Shown here piece after piece: positions 28,345 to 36,848 of a DNA stretch of 64,000 nt. Each line of letters starts with the position of its first letter. Position 1 is the first letter of the stretch. This stretch comes from Acetobacterium bakii. GTDB taxonomy: Bacteria > Bacillota > Clostridia > Eubacteriales > Eubacteriaceae. A program made the translations under genes and the position numbers. The notes beneath the pieces are model-generated. The model saw only the letters and a list, made by a program, of their open reading frames with translations, was not told the DNA's origin and searched no databases. The DNA lies in assembly GCF_001263355.1 (NCBI RefSeq), contig NZ_LGYO01000022.1, positions 94,283 through 158,282 of the forward strand, in the 5' to 3' direction.

Positions 28345-29421
28345 ATGAAAAATAGAAAAAAATCAAAGGGTTTCCTTAAGAAATACCCTGGCATAAGGAT
28401 CGGATTCATTGCATTAATCCTGCTCCTGGTTGTCGGGGTTTCCAGTGCCTTTACCATCGAAAAAGACATCCAAGTCAGAGTCGAAGGTAAAGATTACGTG
28501 GCAAAAGGAAAATTACTTCAAACCTTAGAGGAAGTTCTCATTGAGAATGACCTGCCGGCCGGCGCTGAGTATCAAACCAGCGTTCCGTTGACAACACTTT
28601 TAAAAGATGTTGTTAACGTGGAAATTGAGAAAAAGATTTCAGGAAACCTCATCGTTGATGGGAAAACCATTGCTTTTCTTACCGGTGCTGAAGATATCAG
28701 CGGATTACTGAAAGAAAACTACATTGAACTCGATGACGATGACCGGGTTGAACCGGAGGGCAAAACTCTGATTACAACTCAAACCGGAGATATTAAAGTG
28801 ATCCGGGTAAATGTTGTGGAGTCTGCCAATGATAAAGTCATTCCGATGACAGCCAACATTAAAGAAAACTCGGCTCTTCCCATTGGAAGTCGGACGGTGG
28901 TTCAGGTTGGTCAAAATGGACTGAGCAATGTGAAAGAACGCATTCGATACGAAAATGGTGTTGAGGTCGCAAAAGAAGTTCTGGCCAGTAACGTGATTAC
29001 CCCGGCAGTGGAAGAAATTATTGAAGTAGGACCGGCGACAACCATCAAAATGCCTGAGTCTGTTCAAGTGACATCCACAACCGGAAATGTTAATGTTGAA
29101 GCAAGTGCGGCCGGTAACGGCGAAGCAACTGTTAACCAGGAAAGTGGCTTTAAGAGCAGCATGACCGTCAGTGCCACCGCCTATACCGCCACCGGAAATG
29201 GGACCGCATCAGGAACCATGCCCGAAGCAGGACGAACCATTGCCGCAGGCAGCGGACTACCCTTCGGAACCCAGGTGTATATTCCAGCCCTTGGCGGAAT
29301 CTACACTGTCGAAGATCGCGGGGGCGCAGTATCCAACGGTGTCATCGATATTTATATGAACACCCAGGAAGAATGCGTCCAATGGGGAAGACAAAATATT
29401 GAGATTTTTATAATGAATTAA
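28345..29421 (+). CDS. secreted cell-wall protein: DUF348, G5 and 3D domains (YabE-like)
   Basis: 358 residues. An N-terminal membrane anchor (residues ~18-37) is followed by DUF348-type segments ('VRVEGKDYVAKGKLLQTLEE'), a G5 domain ('IKENSALPIGSRTVVQVGQ' ... 'RYENGVEVAKEVL') and a C-terminal 3D domain with the three Asp ('TVEDRGGAVSNGVIDIYM'). This is the YabE/Rpf-like architecture of peptidoglycan-processing enzymes in Firmicutes; the 3D domain is MltA-like. Acts outside the cell. A terminator follows at 29430-29462. Confidence 0.9.
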   Translation: MKNRKKSKGFLKKYPGIRIGFIALILLLVVGVSSAFTIEKDIQVRVEGKDYVAKGKLLQTLEEVLIENDLPAGAEYQTSVPLTTLLKDVVNVEIEKKISGNLIVDGKTIAFLTGAEDISGLLKENYIELDDDDRVEPEGKTLITTQTGDIKVIRVNVVESANDKVIPMTANIKENSALPIGSRTVVQVGQNGLSNVKERIRYENGVEVAKEVLASNVITPAVEEIIEVGPATTIKMPESVQVTSTTGNVNVEASAAGNGEATVNQESGFKSSMTVSATAYTATGNGTASGTMPEAGRTIAAGSGLPFGTQVYIPALGGIYTVEDRGGAVSNGVIDIYMNTQEECVQWGRQNIEIFIMN

Positions 29422-29429
29422 GTTAATCC

Positions 29430-29462
29430 AAAAGCGATGGCGTAAAAGCCATCGTTTTTTTA
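29430..29462 (+). terminator. rho-independent terminator
   Basis: AAAAGCGATGGC / GCCATCGTTTTTTT hairpin with T-run. Confidence 0.88.
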
Positions 29463-29541
29463 TTGCTTAAAATTTTAACTGGCAAGAATAATCGATTCCG
29501 ATGATTGTATTTACAAAGAACATTATTCTGGAACTTTACAC

Positions 29542-29571
29542 TTGTATTTTGTATACAAAGCTTGTTATACT
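29542..29571 (+). promoter_or_regulatory. promoter with palindromic operator
   Basis: TTGTAT (29542-29547) and TATACT (29566-29571) are 18 bp apart. The palindrome TTTGTATACAAA (29548-29559) fills the spacer, a classic repressor position for a dimeric regulator. Upstream of ilvE. Confidence 0.55.
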
Positions 29572-29623
29572 TATATATGAGATAAAATTAACAAAGGTTT
29601 TACTATGGATTACGGAGGTAAAC

Positions 29624-30685
29624 ATGGATATTAAAATTATTAAAACAACACAGCCTAAAGAAAAGCAGGCAGCGGAAAAACTTGCTTTTGGAGTAACGTT
29701 TTCAGATCACATGTTTGTGATGGACTATACAGAAGGACAGGGGTGGCATGACCCTGTGATAATGCCCTACGGCCCCATACAGTTGATGCCGTCCTCGATG
29801 GTTCTCCATTATGCCCAAGAGGTTTTTGAGGGCTTAAAAGCTTATAAAACACCACAGGGAGAGGTCCAGTTATTCAGGCCTGAAGAAAACTTCAAACGGA
29901 TGAATCGTTCAAATGAGCGGATGTGCATTCCACAGCTCGATGAGGAATTTGTAATGAATGCTCTGAAGACGCTTGTGAAAATGGATCAAGACTGGATTCC
30001 AACCTCACCGGGAACCTCCCTTTACATTCGACCCTTCATTTTTGCCACCGACCCCTTTATTGGTGTGCGGGTATCGCAAACCTATAAATTCATGATCATC
30101 ATGTCACCGGTCGGATCCTATTACAAAGGCGGACTGGCCCCCTGTCGAATTTATGTCGAAGACGAATACGCCCGAACTGTTCGCGGTGGGACCGGCGAAG
30201 CTAAATGCGGCGGTAACTATGCCGGGGGACTGGCGGCTCAGGAAAAGGTCCATGTTAAAGGCTATGAGCAGATTTTATGGCTGGATGGCGAGAAACGACA
30301 ATACATCGAAGAAGTCGGCACCAGCAATGTGTTTTTTCTAATCGATGGGGTTTTCGTCACACCTTCGTTAGAAGGCACGATTCTTAGTGGGATTACCCGA
30401 AAAAGCGTGATTGAGCTATTGAAAAGCTGGGGCGAAACCGTGGTCGAACGGCGTATCACCATTGACGAGTTCTATGAGCTTCATCAACAGGGAAAGATTC
30501 AAGAGGCCTTTGCAACCGGAACCGCCGCGGTGATTTCACCCATTGGCACCTTAGGCTGGCAGGATAAGGAAATGACCTTTAATAATGGCGAGATTGGTGA
30601 GTATACCCAAAAGATCTATGACACCCTCTATGGGGTGCAAAGTGGTCATATTAAGGACACTTTAAACTGGATTGTTAGAGTATAA
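29624..30685 (+). CDS. ilvE: branched-chain amino acid aminotransferase
   Basis: 353 residues, class IV aminotransferase of the eukaryotic/ilvE-2 length class. 'AQEVFEGLKAYKTPQGEVQL', 'RPFIFATDPFIGV', 'GGNYAGGLAAQEKV' (PLP Lys region), 'EVGTSNVFFLIDG' and 'ILSGITRKSVIELL' are family landmarks. Last step of Val, Leu and Ile synthesis (or first of their breakdown) with glutamate/2-oxoglutarate. Start at 29624 follows GGAGGT; the open frame reaches 29501 across the promoter and is not coding there. Confidence 0.95.
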   Translation: MDIKIIKTTQPKEKQAAEKLAFGVTFSDHMFVMDYTEGQGWHDPVIMPYGPIQLMPSSMVLHYAQEVFEGLKAYKTPQGEVQLFRPEENFKRMNRSNERMCIPQLDEEFVMNALKTLVKMDQDWIPTSPGTSLYIRPFIFATDPFIGVRVSQTYKFMIIMSPVGSYYKGGLAPCRIYVEDEYARTVRGGTGEAKCGGNYAGGLAAQEKVHVKGYEQILWLDGEKRQYIEEVGTSNVFFLIDGVFVTPSLEGTILSGITRKSVIELLKSWGETVVERRITIDEFYELHQQGKIQEAFATGTAAVISPIGTLGWQDKEMTFNNGEIGEYTQKIYDTLYGVQSGHIKDTLNWIVRV

Positions 30686-30747
30686 GGACTAAAACCCAGG
30701 GAATTTCAATATATAAACGATTAATAAAAAAAAGTTTTTCAAAACGC

Positions 30748-30776
30748 TTGACTTTGGTTCTATTCCTTGGTAGAAT
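30748..30776 (+). promoter_or_regulatory. promoter of the tRNA-Ser pair
   Basis: TTGACT (30748-30753), 17 bp, TAGAAT (30771-30776), 20 bp before the first tRNA. Confidence 0.75.
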
Positions 30777-30796
30777 TAGTCTTGCATTTTGAATAT

Positions 30797-30885
30797 CGAG
30801 AGGTACCGAAGCGGTCACAACGGGGCGGTCTTGAAAACCGTTAGGGTGCAAGCCCACGTGGGTTCGAATCCCACCCTCTCGGCCA
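30797..30885 (+). tRNA. tRNA-Ser (anticodon TGA)
   Basis: 89 bases including an encoded CCA. Acceptor CGAGAGG/CCTCTCG, anticodon loop CTTGAAA with TGA, a long variable arm and T-loop GTTCGAATC: a class II serine tRNA reading UCA/UCN. Confidence 0.95.
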
Positions 30886-30932
30886 TCAAATGCTGAGAAA
30901 AATTGAATAGAAATACAAACATTATTACCTTT

Positions 30933-31024
30933 GGAGAAGTACTCAAGTGGCTATAAGAGGTGCCCCTGCTAAGGGTATAGGCCGTTTACGCGGTGCGTGG
31001 GTTCAAATCCCACCTTCTCCGCCA
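30933..31024 (+). tRNA. tRNA-Ser (anticodon GCT)
   Basis: 92 bases including CCA. Acceptor GGAGAAG/CTTCTCC, anticodon GCT in CCCTGCTAAGG, long variable arm (TAGGCCGTTTACGCGGTGC) and T-loop GTTCAAATC. Its last 14 bases begin the long direct repeat that borders the accessory island, so this gene is the probable integration site. Confidence 0.95.
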
Positions 31025-31295
31025 CCAAGAACTACGCATCAACATTGATGTTAGATAGAAACCTGTTACGTTATGTAGCAGGTTTTTTGTGTTTAAAAAC
31101 AAAAAGTGAGGGGAATGTCTTTAATTATTTTAAATTTCTGATACAATTGGTACTAACATTAATAAAATTGATTATATCTCATTAAGATGGTAATTAAAAA
31201 TTGAAATACATCATGGAGTAGTTAAATGACTAAAATTAAATCTTGGGTTTTAAGAAAAAATTATAAGGATACTTTTAATCAGACTATACTTTGCA
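31011..31295 (+). repeat. left direct repeat of the island (includes tRNA 3' end)
   Basis: Starts CACCTTCTCCGCCACCAA inside tRNA-Ser and runs to ..GACTATACTTTGCA. High identity to 43858-44145 with a few substitutions and small indels. It includes the tRNA terminator at 31058-31089. The stretch 31025-31392 has no other gene. Confidence 0.9.
31058..31089 (+). terminator. tRNA operon terminator
   Basis: AAACCTGTTAC / GTAGCAGGTTTTTT hairpin. Similar copies at 43903-43938 (right repeat) and 57202-57230. Confidence 0.8.
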
Positions 31296-31392
31296 GGTGT
31301 GGCACCCGTTAAACGGAACGACAGCTCTCACTTAAGAAATATTCAGAAAATAAGAAGGAGATTTGTTGCAAAAATAATTATAGGAAAGAAAA

Positions 31393-32589
31393 ATGAGATG
31401 GAATCATATGAAAGATTTTAATTTAGAAGAATACAAAAATACAAAAATAAATAAAAAAATAAGAGCTTTTATTGAATACTTATACGAAAAGTTTGGCGTT
31501 TCTGATGACGACGGAGAGTTTGACAATGAATATTTTTCTCTGCTTAGTGTAGATGATTTAATTGAAAGTTTGAACTATTATATCGAAAATTATCCTGTCA
31601 ACGCACAAATAACGGGAGATAATTACATTTCATTTGTAACACGCTTCTTTAAAATGCTTATGGATGATTACGAAATAAAAAATGAAATATTTATGGATAT
31701 CGGTCTGAAGAATCAATTTTTTATAAAGGCAAAAAAAATCATTTCATCATTAAAAGAAACTGAAAACAAGAGTTGTGCTACTGACGAGCAATATGAAAAA
31801 TTAAATGAAGGTATAAATGATTTTTTACGGAATAATTTTAGCGTTGACACTATATATGATGGAATTCAAAATTATAATGACGGATTTAAAGCCGGAGCTA
31901 TTAAAAAACCAAAAAATTATTATCGTTTTGTATCAATTATTCCAATAAAATTAATAATGAAATTTGCACTTGGAAATTCAATCGTTATTTCATTAAAGTT
32001 GGAAGATTTGGATATAGAAAATGGTGTACTTACAATAGATAGCGCAATTAGGTTACCTCTTGATGAAGAATTAATTGGCCTTTTAAAAATGTATTTAGAA
32101 ATTAGAAAATATGTTTTAAGCTTCTGCACAGCACAGGAAAGTAAATTATTTATCAAATATAACGGAGAACCATATTCTAATAAGGAGTATGATGTTTTTT
32201 TTAAGATTATGAAAGATTGTATTGGAACACAGTCGGCAGATTTATTTGTGATAAGAAGAATTTCGGAATTACTCGACAAAGGACTTGATATGTTTACTAT
32301 TGCCAGATTATCTGATAAGTCTAACGAAATGTGTATGAAATTACTTGAAGATAATAATTCAAATACAATGGTTAATGCAAAAATAGAAAAAATATTTAAC
32401 GATAGAACTATCAATGAAAAATTTAGGGTTAAGAAAAAGGGCTATTTAGAATGTCCTTATTGTGGGAATAATGTTGAAGCAATAAGCGAAGAGTGGGTTT
32501 TAGTTCAATTTAAAAAAGATGGTAAAAAACATTTAGCTTGTAAAAAGTGTAGAGGGGAAAATGAAGAATTTAGTATTCAAAACATATGA
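31393..32589 (+). CDS. tyrosine-recombinase-fold protein without catalytic site, C-terminal zinc ribbon
   Basis: 398 residues. The middle part follows the tyrosine recombinase core: 'LKLEDLDIENGVLTID' (as in ...LKWSDIDLENGVI) and 'IRRISELLDKGLDMFTIARL' (as in LRHTFATHLLENGVDLFTI). The first catalytic Arg (normally TGLR) is replaced ('ALGNSIVISL'), the GH motif is 'SDKS' and no C-terminal Tyr nucleophile is seen. A zinc ribbon with CxxC pairs ends the protein ('LECPYCGN', 'LACKKCRG'). It overlaps the HNH nuclease gene by 29 bases. It may bind DNA rather than recombine. ATG at 31408 is an alternative start. Confidence 0.6.
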   Translation: MRWNHMKDFNLEEYKNTKINKKIRAFIEYLYEKFGVSDDDGEFDNEYFSLLSVDDLIESLNYYIENYPVNAQITGDNYISFVTRFFKMLMDDYEIKNEIFMDIGLKNQFFIKAKKIISSLKETENKSCATDEQYEKLNEGINDFLRNNFSVDTIYDGIQNYNDGFKAGAIKKPKNYYRFVSIIPIKLIMKFALGNSIVISLKLEDLDIENGVLTIDSAIRLPLDEELIGLLKMYLEIRKYVLSFCTAQESKLFIKYNGEPYSNKEYDVFFKIMKDCIGTQSADLFVIRRISELLDKGLDMFTIARLSDKSNEMCMKLLEDNNSNTMVNAKIEKIFNDRTINEKFRVKKKGYLECPYCGNNVEAISEEWVLVQFKKDGKKHLACKKCRGENEEFSIQNI

Positions 32590-33025
32590 AATAGAAGAAG
32601 TATTAAATCTATATGTTAATAGAAATGGCAAATCGCAATTATGGAATGATTCTGTTGAAAATAAACAAATAAAAATTGACTTATTAGAGGATATAGATAT
32701 CCCAGAGAAAGAAACAAAAGAGACTACTAATATTAGAATAAAAAGATATCAAAAAATTGTGAAAATATTAAAACAAAAGTATGAATACAAGTGTCAATTA
32801 TGTGGATATTCTTTTCACATGGATAATGGAAATGATTATTGCGAGGCTCACCACATAAAGATGCTGTCTGATGATGGTTCTCAATCAAAGGAAAACGTTA
32901 TCATTCTCTGCGCAAATCACCATAAGATGTTTCATTATGCAAGGGATGCAATTAGTATTGGAAAGTTAATTGATAATAAAAGGATTATTAAAATAGATAA
33001 TGGTCAATTTACAATACAATTCTAA
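32561..33025 (+). CDS. HNH endonuclease
   Basis: 154 residues. The C-terminal half is a canonical HNH/zinc-finger nuclease: CxxC in 'CQLCGYSF', 'EAHHIKMLSDDG', 'NVIILCANHHKMFHYA', which supply the catalytic His, Asn and His with two structural Cys pairs. The N-terminal ~70 residues are unassigned. The start lies within the preceding gene (29-base overlap), so the two are translationally coupled and probably act as one unit, perhaps with the recombinase-like protein targeting the nuclease. Confidence 0.85.
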   Translation: MKNLVFKTYEIEEVLNLYVNRNGKSQLWNDSVENKQIKIDLLEDIDIPEKETKETTNIRIKRYQKIVKILKQKYEYKCQLCGYSFHMDNGNDYCEAHHIKMLSDDGSQSKENVIILCANHHKMFHYARDAISIGKLIDNKRIIKIDNGQFTIQF

Positions 33026-33314
33026 CAGTAAATTTATTACAAGTGAAATAAGTAAAAGACAACAGACAATTAACTGCACCTGATCTGAATCTTCAAAAAA
33101 ATTCCAACCCGGCTGCCTGCAACGGTATGGTTATCCTTATGACATCGTAGTGAAGAATCTCTTATTTCACCATTTGAATTGAAACAATATCAACTCGTTT
33201 TGAGGGTATTTGTCACGTTAAGTTTCCTTTCATGTTCAACATTGAGTCATAACTTGACATTATGTCTATTCAGCATTAACATGAAATAGATAAAAAAAGA
33301 GGGGAGAAATTACA

Positions 33315-33620
33315 ATGTTTGGTTTATACATCTTAATATTAATACTTATCTGCATCGGTGTTGGTACAGGGTTGGCAACGGCATCTCTTGCCAAAAACAA
33401 AGGTTATAGTGAAGAAGTTGGTCTAAATGGTTATTTCTTTGCTGGATTCTTTTTTGGAATCTTCGCAATGATCTATGTCGCGGGTCTACCACTTTCAGAA
33501 AAAATGCGAGAAGAAGAACGGATCAAGTTAATTCAAGAAATAAAAAAAATAGGAATAACAAAACAAGAAGTGGTAACAGAAAGAAAAACAGTAATAGCAG
33601 ATGATTTACCACAATGGTAA
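33315..33620 (+). CDS. small membrane protein
   Basis: 101 residues: two hydrophobic helices (about 3-25 and 40-58) and a charged C-terminal tail ('EKMREEERIKLIQEIKKIG'). GAGGGGAGA lies before the ATG, and TTGACA-17-TAACAT about 50 bp upstream is a likely promoter. Similar small proteins are common in Clostridia, without known function. The next gene starts 26 bp downstream, so they probably form an operon. Confidence 0.7.
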   Translation: MFGLYILILILICIGVGTGLATASLAKNKGYSEEVGLNGYFFAGFFFGIFAMIYVAGLPLSEKMREEERIKLIQEIKKIGITKQEVVTERKTVIADDLPQW

Positions 33621-33645
33621 CAACTTTTGAATGATTGGAGATATC

Positions 33646-35580
33646 ATGGCAAACGAAAGATATAAACATTTATCCGATATAGTTCAAGAAACCTTTATTT
33701 TAGGGTGCCCTGTTGCTATTGAAAAAGGGGCTTTGTTGAGTGATACCGTGAATAATACTACTATCCTACGGTTAAGACTAAAAAATGCTTCAAAGAAGTC
33801 TATTAAGTTTTTAAGCATCTCAGCCTATATGTATGATGCTGCAAACGATTCAATAATAAAAAGTAAATTCCAGGAGTTTGCTTATCTTGATTTAGAAGTA
33901 AAACCTCAGGATAGCTTTGGAGATAATCAAGCCAATATTTTGATCGAACCTAATACACGAAAAGTAAAAATAATTTTCACTAAAGTGGTATTTACCAATG
34001 AAGAAGTGTGGAGAAATGATGCTCAAGAAATAGGAGTTAACTTTCCGGAACAAGAATCGATTGAAAAAATTGGATCTGATTTACTTTCTCAATGTAAAAG
34101 GGAATTTGAATTGTCTGGAATGTCTGGAGTCTCATCCCAGAATATAAAATTCATTCCCGTGTTACAGGATGAATATTGGCAATGCTCATGTGGGTATCCT
34201 AATAACAATGAAGATAAGACTTGCCTTTACTGTGGAATGAATAAAGAATGGATTTTTAAAAATACCGACATCATTGGTTTAACCGAGAAATTAAAAGAAT
34301 ACAATAAAAAACAAGAGGAGCTATCAGAGAAACAACGAATAGAAAATGCACAACTAGCTGAGGAAAAAAAAGTTCAGGAAGAGATTCAGAAAGAAAAAGA
34401 AATAATTAAAAAAAATAAAATAAGAAAGTATACTAAGATCATAATTCCAATTGTTACAGTGCTTGTTAGTATAATAATTATAGTAACAACTGTAATAATG
34501 CCCCCAATAATACAGTCATCAAATTATGATAAAGCAATTAATTTGATGACTGAGGAAAAATATTCAGAAGCAAAACTATTACTTAATTCCCTTGGCGATT
34601 ACAAAGATACCGAAGATTTTTTAAAACAAATTAATGAAAAATATCTAAATACCATTGCCACCGGCAATGGTTATACAGTAGGTTTAAATTCAGATAGAAC
34701 AGTCGTTGTGGTTGGGACTAATGAGTATGGCCAATATAATGTGGAAAAATGGACTGATATCATTGGCATTAAAACTACTTATGGTAATATCATTGGATTA
34801 AAATCTAATGGTACGGTCATGGCTGTTGGATACAGTGAGGATGAGCAATCCAATGTAGAAAAATGGACAGATATCATAGCTATTTCTGTGAGCGGTGGAC
34901 ATATTGTTGGACTCAAATCAGATGGGACAGTTGTTGCTGTTGGAGCTAATAAGTATGGAGAATGTAACGTGGAAAAATGGAGAGATATCAAAGCCATTTC
35001 TGCGACTGATAGAAACACTGTTGGTCTTAAATCTGATGGTACAGCCATTGCTGTTGGTTTAAATGAGGACGGGCAATGTAATGTGGAGGACTGGTCAGAT
35101 ATTGAAGACATCTCAGCCAGCTATCGATACACAGTTGGACTTAAAGAAGATGGAACCGTAGTTGCTGTCGGAACCAATGAGGCTGGACAATGCAATGTGG
35201 AAAAATGGAGAGATGTAATAGGTATTAAAGCTAATTATAGTAATACCTTTGGACTAAAATCAGATGGAACGGTAGTTGCTGTTGGATCCAATGGGGCTGG
35301 ACAATGTAATGTGGAAAAGTGGACAGATATCATAAGCATTTCACCCGACTCTGACTTTACCGTAGGCTTAAAATCAAATGGAACGGTGGTTGCTGTTGGA
35401 TCTAATAAGTTCGGACGATGCAATGTGGGGGAATGGACAGGTATTATAGACATTTCAACCGTGGGAGGAGACCACACTGTCGGCCTAAAATCTGATGGAA
35501 CAGTAGTTGCTGTTGGGGCAAATCAAGAGGGACAATGCAATGTGGAGAAATGGACTGGGATAGGGTTTTCTTTAAAATAA
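33646..35580 (+). CDS. zinc-ribbon, single-TM protein with eight RCC1-like repeats
   Basis: About 644 residues. N-terminal ~160 residues unassigned; then a zinc ribbon ('WQCSCGYPNNNEDKTCLYCG'), a charged coiled-coil, one membrane helix (~265-290), a short helical part, and from ~340 to the end eight ~36-residue repeats of the form GLKSDGTVVAVG-x-N-x-x-G-QCNVEKW-x-DI. These repeats are RCC1/BNR-like and should fold into a beta-propeller, probably extracellular. Start at 33646 after TTGGAG; the open frame from 33631 adds five residues. It resembles secreted or surface repeat proteins; partner unknown. Confidence 0.75.
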   Translation: MANERYKHLSDIVQETFILGCPVAIEKGALLSDTVNNTTILRLRLKNASKKSIKFLSISAYMYDAANDSIIKSKFQEFAYLDLEVKPQDSFGDNQANILIEPNTRKVKIIFTKVVFTNEEVWRNDAQEIGVNFPEQESIEKIGSDLLSQCKREFELSGMSGVSSQNIKFIPVLQDEYWQCSCGYPNNNEDKTCLYCGMNKEWIFKNTDIIGLTEKLKEYNKKQEELSEKQRIENAQLAEEKKVQEEIQKEKEIIKKNKIRKYTKIIIPIVTVLVSIIIIVTTVIMPPIIQSSNYDKAINLMTEEKYSEAKLLLNSLGDYKDTEDFLKQINEKYLNTIATGNGYTVGLNSDRTVVVVGTNEYGQYNVEKWTDIIGIKTTYGNIIGLKSNGTVMAVGYSEDEQSNVEKWTDIIAISVSGGHIVGLKSDGTVVAVGANKYGECNVEKWRDIKAISATDRNTVGLKSDGTAIAVGLNEDGQCNVEDWSDIEDISASYRYTVGLKEDGTVVAVGTNEAGQCNVEKWRDVIGIKANYSNTFGLKSDGTVVAVGSNGAGQCNVEKWTDIISISPDSDFTVGLKSNGTVVAVGSNKFGRCNVGEWTGIIDISTVGGDHTVGLKSDGTVVAVGANQEGQCNVEKWTGIGFSLK

Positions 35581-35610
35581 GTCATTTCATTTATGATGTC
35601 CACTATGTAA

Positions 35611-35805
35611 AATGCGATTACTAAGACTAAGGCAACAATTCGTAGTGAGCCAAATGTTAAAGTTGAAACAATGGCTATTTCAGAAAAAGATCAGAAAATA
35701 ATTGTAATTGAAGCTGGAGTTCCACTTTATTACGAAATCGAGTTTTATGATAAAACAACTGGGCAAAGAAAAACTGACTGGATTGCAAAAAAAGTGTATT
35801 GGTGA
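35611..35805 (+). pseudogene. bacterial SH3-domain fragment
   Basis: An open stretch ending in TGA reads 'RSEPNVKVETMAI' ... 'GVPLYYEIEFYDKTTGQRK' ... 'TDWIAKKVYW', the C-terminal part of an SH3_3-type domain. No start codon with a ribosome site precedes it (a stop lies at 35608-35610). A leftover of a larger protein. Confidence 0.5.
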
Positions 35806-35864
35806 TTGAAATAGAACAGACACAAGAAGAATCAAATTAAATTGTTACTGGAGGCGAATAAAAA

Positions 35865-36797
35865 ATGAAACAAATTTGTCATTTAGAGGAAATATTTCCA
35901 CCAGAATACTACCATGAAATTCCTGGATATGATAGCAGGATAGCAATAAGAAAGATGTTGGATGTTCTATCGTCTCTTGGCGATGCTAGTATTGCGCTGA
36001 CATTTTCAAATATTGATGAGTATGAAGAAGATAGTGTTGAAACCCAAATTATTAGAAGAACCCATTTACGTCATGCACTGATTGATTTGAATAATTCATT
36101 TGATCTGTTACTGCAAATTCCATGGTTTTACTATCGAATCGGACTTGGTGAGAATTCAAGTATTGAAAGAAATATTGATGGATGGGTTGAAAAATTAGAG
36201 AGTGAATGTAAAATCTGGAAGGTTAGAAATTTTTTATTAAGGGAGGCAAGTGATTGTAAACAGAAGATTCTTGGCGAAAAAATTACGGATTTTAAAAATT
36301 CATATATGTATTGTGATTCGAAACCATTTACAGTAAGATCAGTAGCAAATGATATGAAACACAGAAGTACGATTAAACTAAAAGAATTTGATTCACATCT
36401 CAAATTGAAAATAGATGGTCTGGAACAAATCGAAGAATTGACAAGATTAAAACAAAATCAGATAAAGAAAGAATTTGTTATGGATTTTTATGATTCAGAC
36501 TCGCCCTTGGAATCGATAGGAAAAATTGAAATCAACGGTGTAGAAAATGGGCTAATTAATATTAAATACAATAACGGAGAAGAATTCAGAGGTAAAGATT
36601 ATGCTTATACTGAAGAGTCTTTTTCGTTTGATGATATTTATGGGGAGGCTATTGACTTTTATGACAACTTTTTAGAGCTTTTCGATTGTATATATCATAA
36701 TATTTATTTGGAAATACCGCAGAGTCCTGTGATGAATAAAAGAAATGCAAAAAAAACATCAGAAACACTGAATGTGGATAAGTGGTATAAGTGTTAA
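35865..36797 (+). CDS. unknown protein, possible HEPN domain
   Basis: 310 residues, highly charged, no membrane segment. Two features recall HEPN-type proteins: 'RRTHLRHALIDL' (an R-x4-H motif in a predicted helix) and 'VANDMKHRS'. The C-terminal ~90 residues ('INGVENGLINIKYNNGEEF') look like a separate beta domain. GGAGGCG precedes the ATG. The SEFIR gene starts 51 bp downstream on the same strand with its own GAGGAGG. The HEPN reading is tentative; the function could be quite different. Confidence 0.55.
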   Translation: MKQICHLEEIFPPEYYHEIPGYDSRIAIRKMLDVLSSLGDASIALTFSNIDEYEEDSVETQIIRRTHLRHALIDLNNSFDLLLQIPWFYYRIGLGENSSIERNIDGWVEKLESECKIWKVRNFLLREASDCKQKILGEKITDFKNSYMYCDSKPFTVRSVANDMKHRSTIKLKEFDSHLKLKIDGLEQIEELTRLKQNQIKKEFVMDFYDSDSPLESIGKIEINGVENGLINIKYNNGEEFRGKDYAYTEESFSFDDIYGEAIDFYDNFLELFDCIYHNIYLEIPQSPVMNKRNAKKTSETLNVDKWYKC

Positions 36798-36848
36798 GGG
36801 TTACTCAACCTAAATCAATGAAAAGATAAGATTCAAGAGGAGGATTAT

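Noticed and set aside
31920-32414. 164-codon minus-strand frame
   Set aside because: Antisense to the recombinase-like gene; composition and lack of a ribosome site indicate a shadow.
31393-32589. Functional tyrosine integrase of the island
   Set aside because: The catalytic Arg, the His/Gly-His motif and the Tyr nucleophile are not present, so it cannot be called an active integrase.
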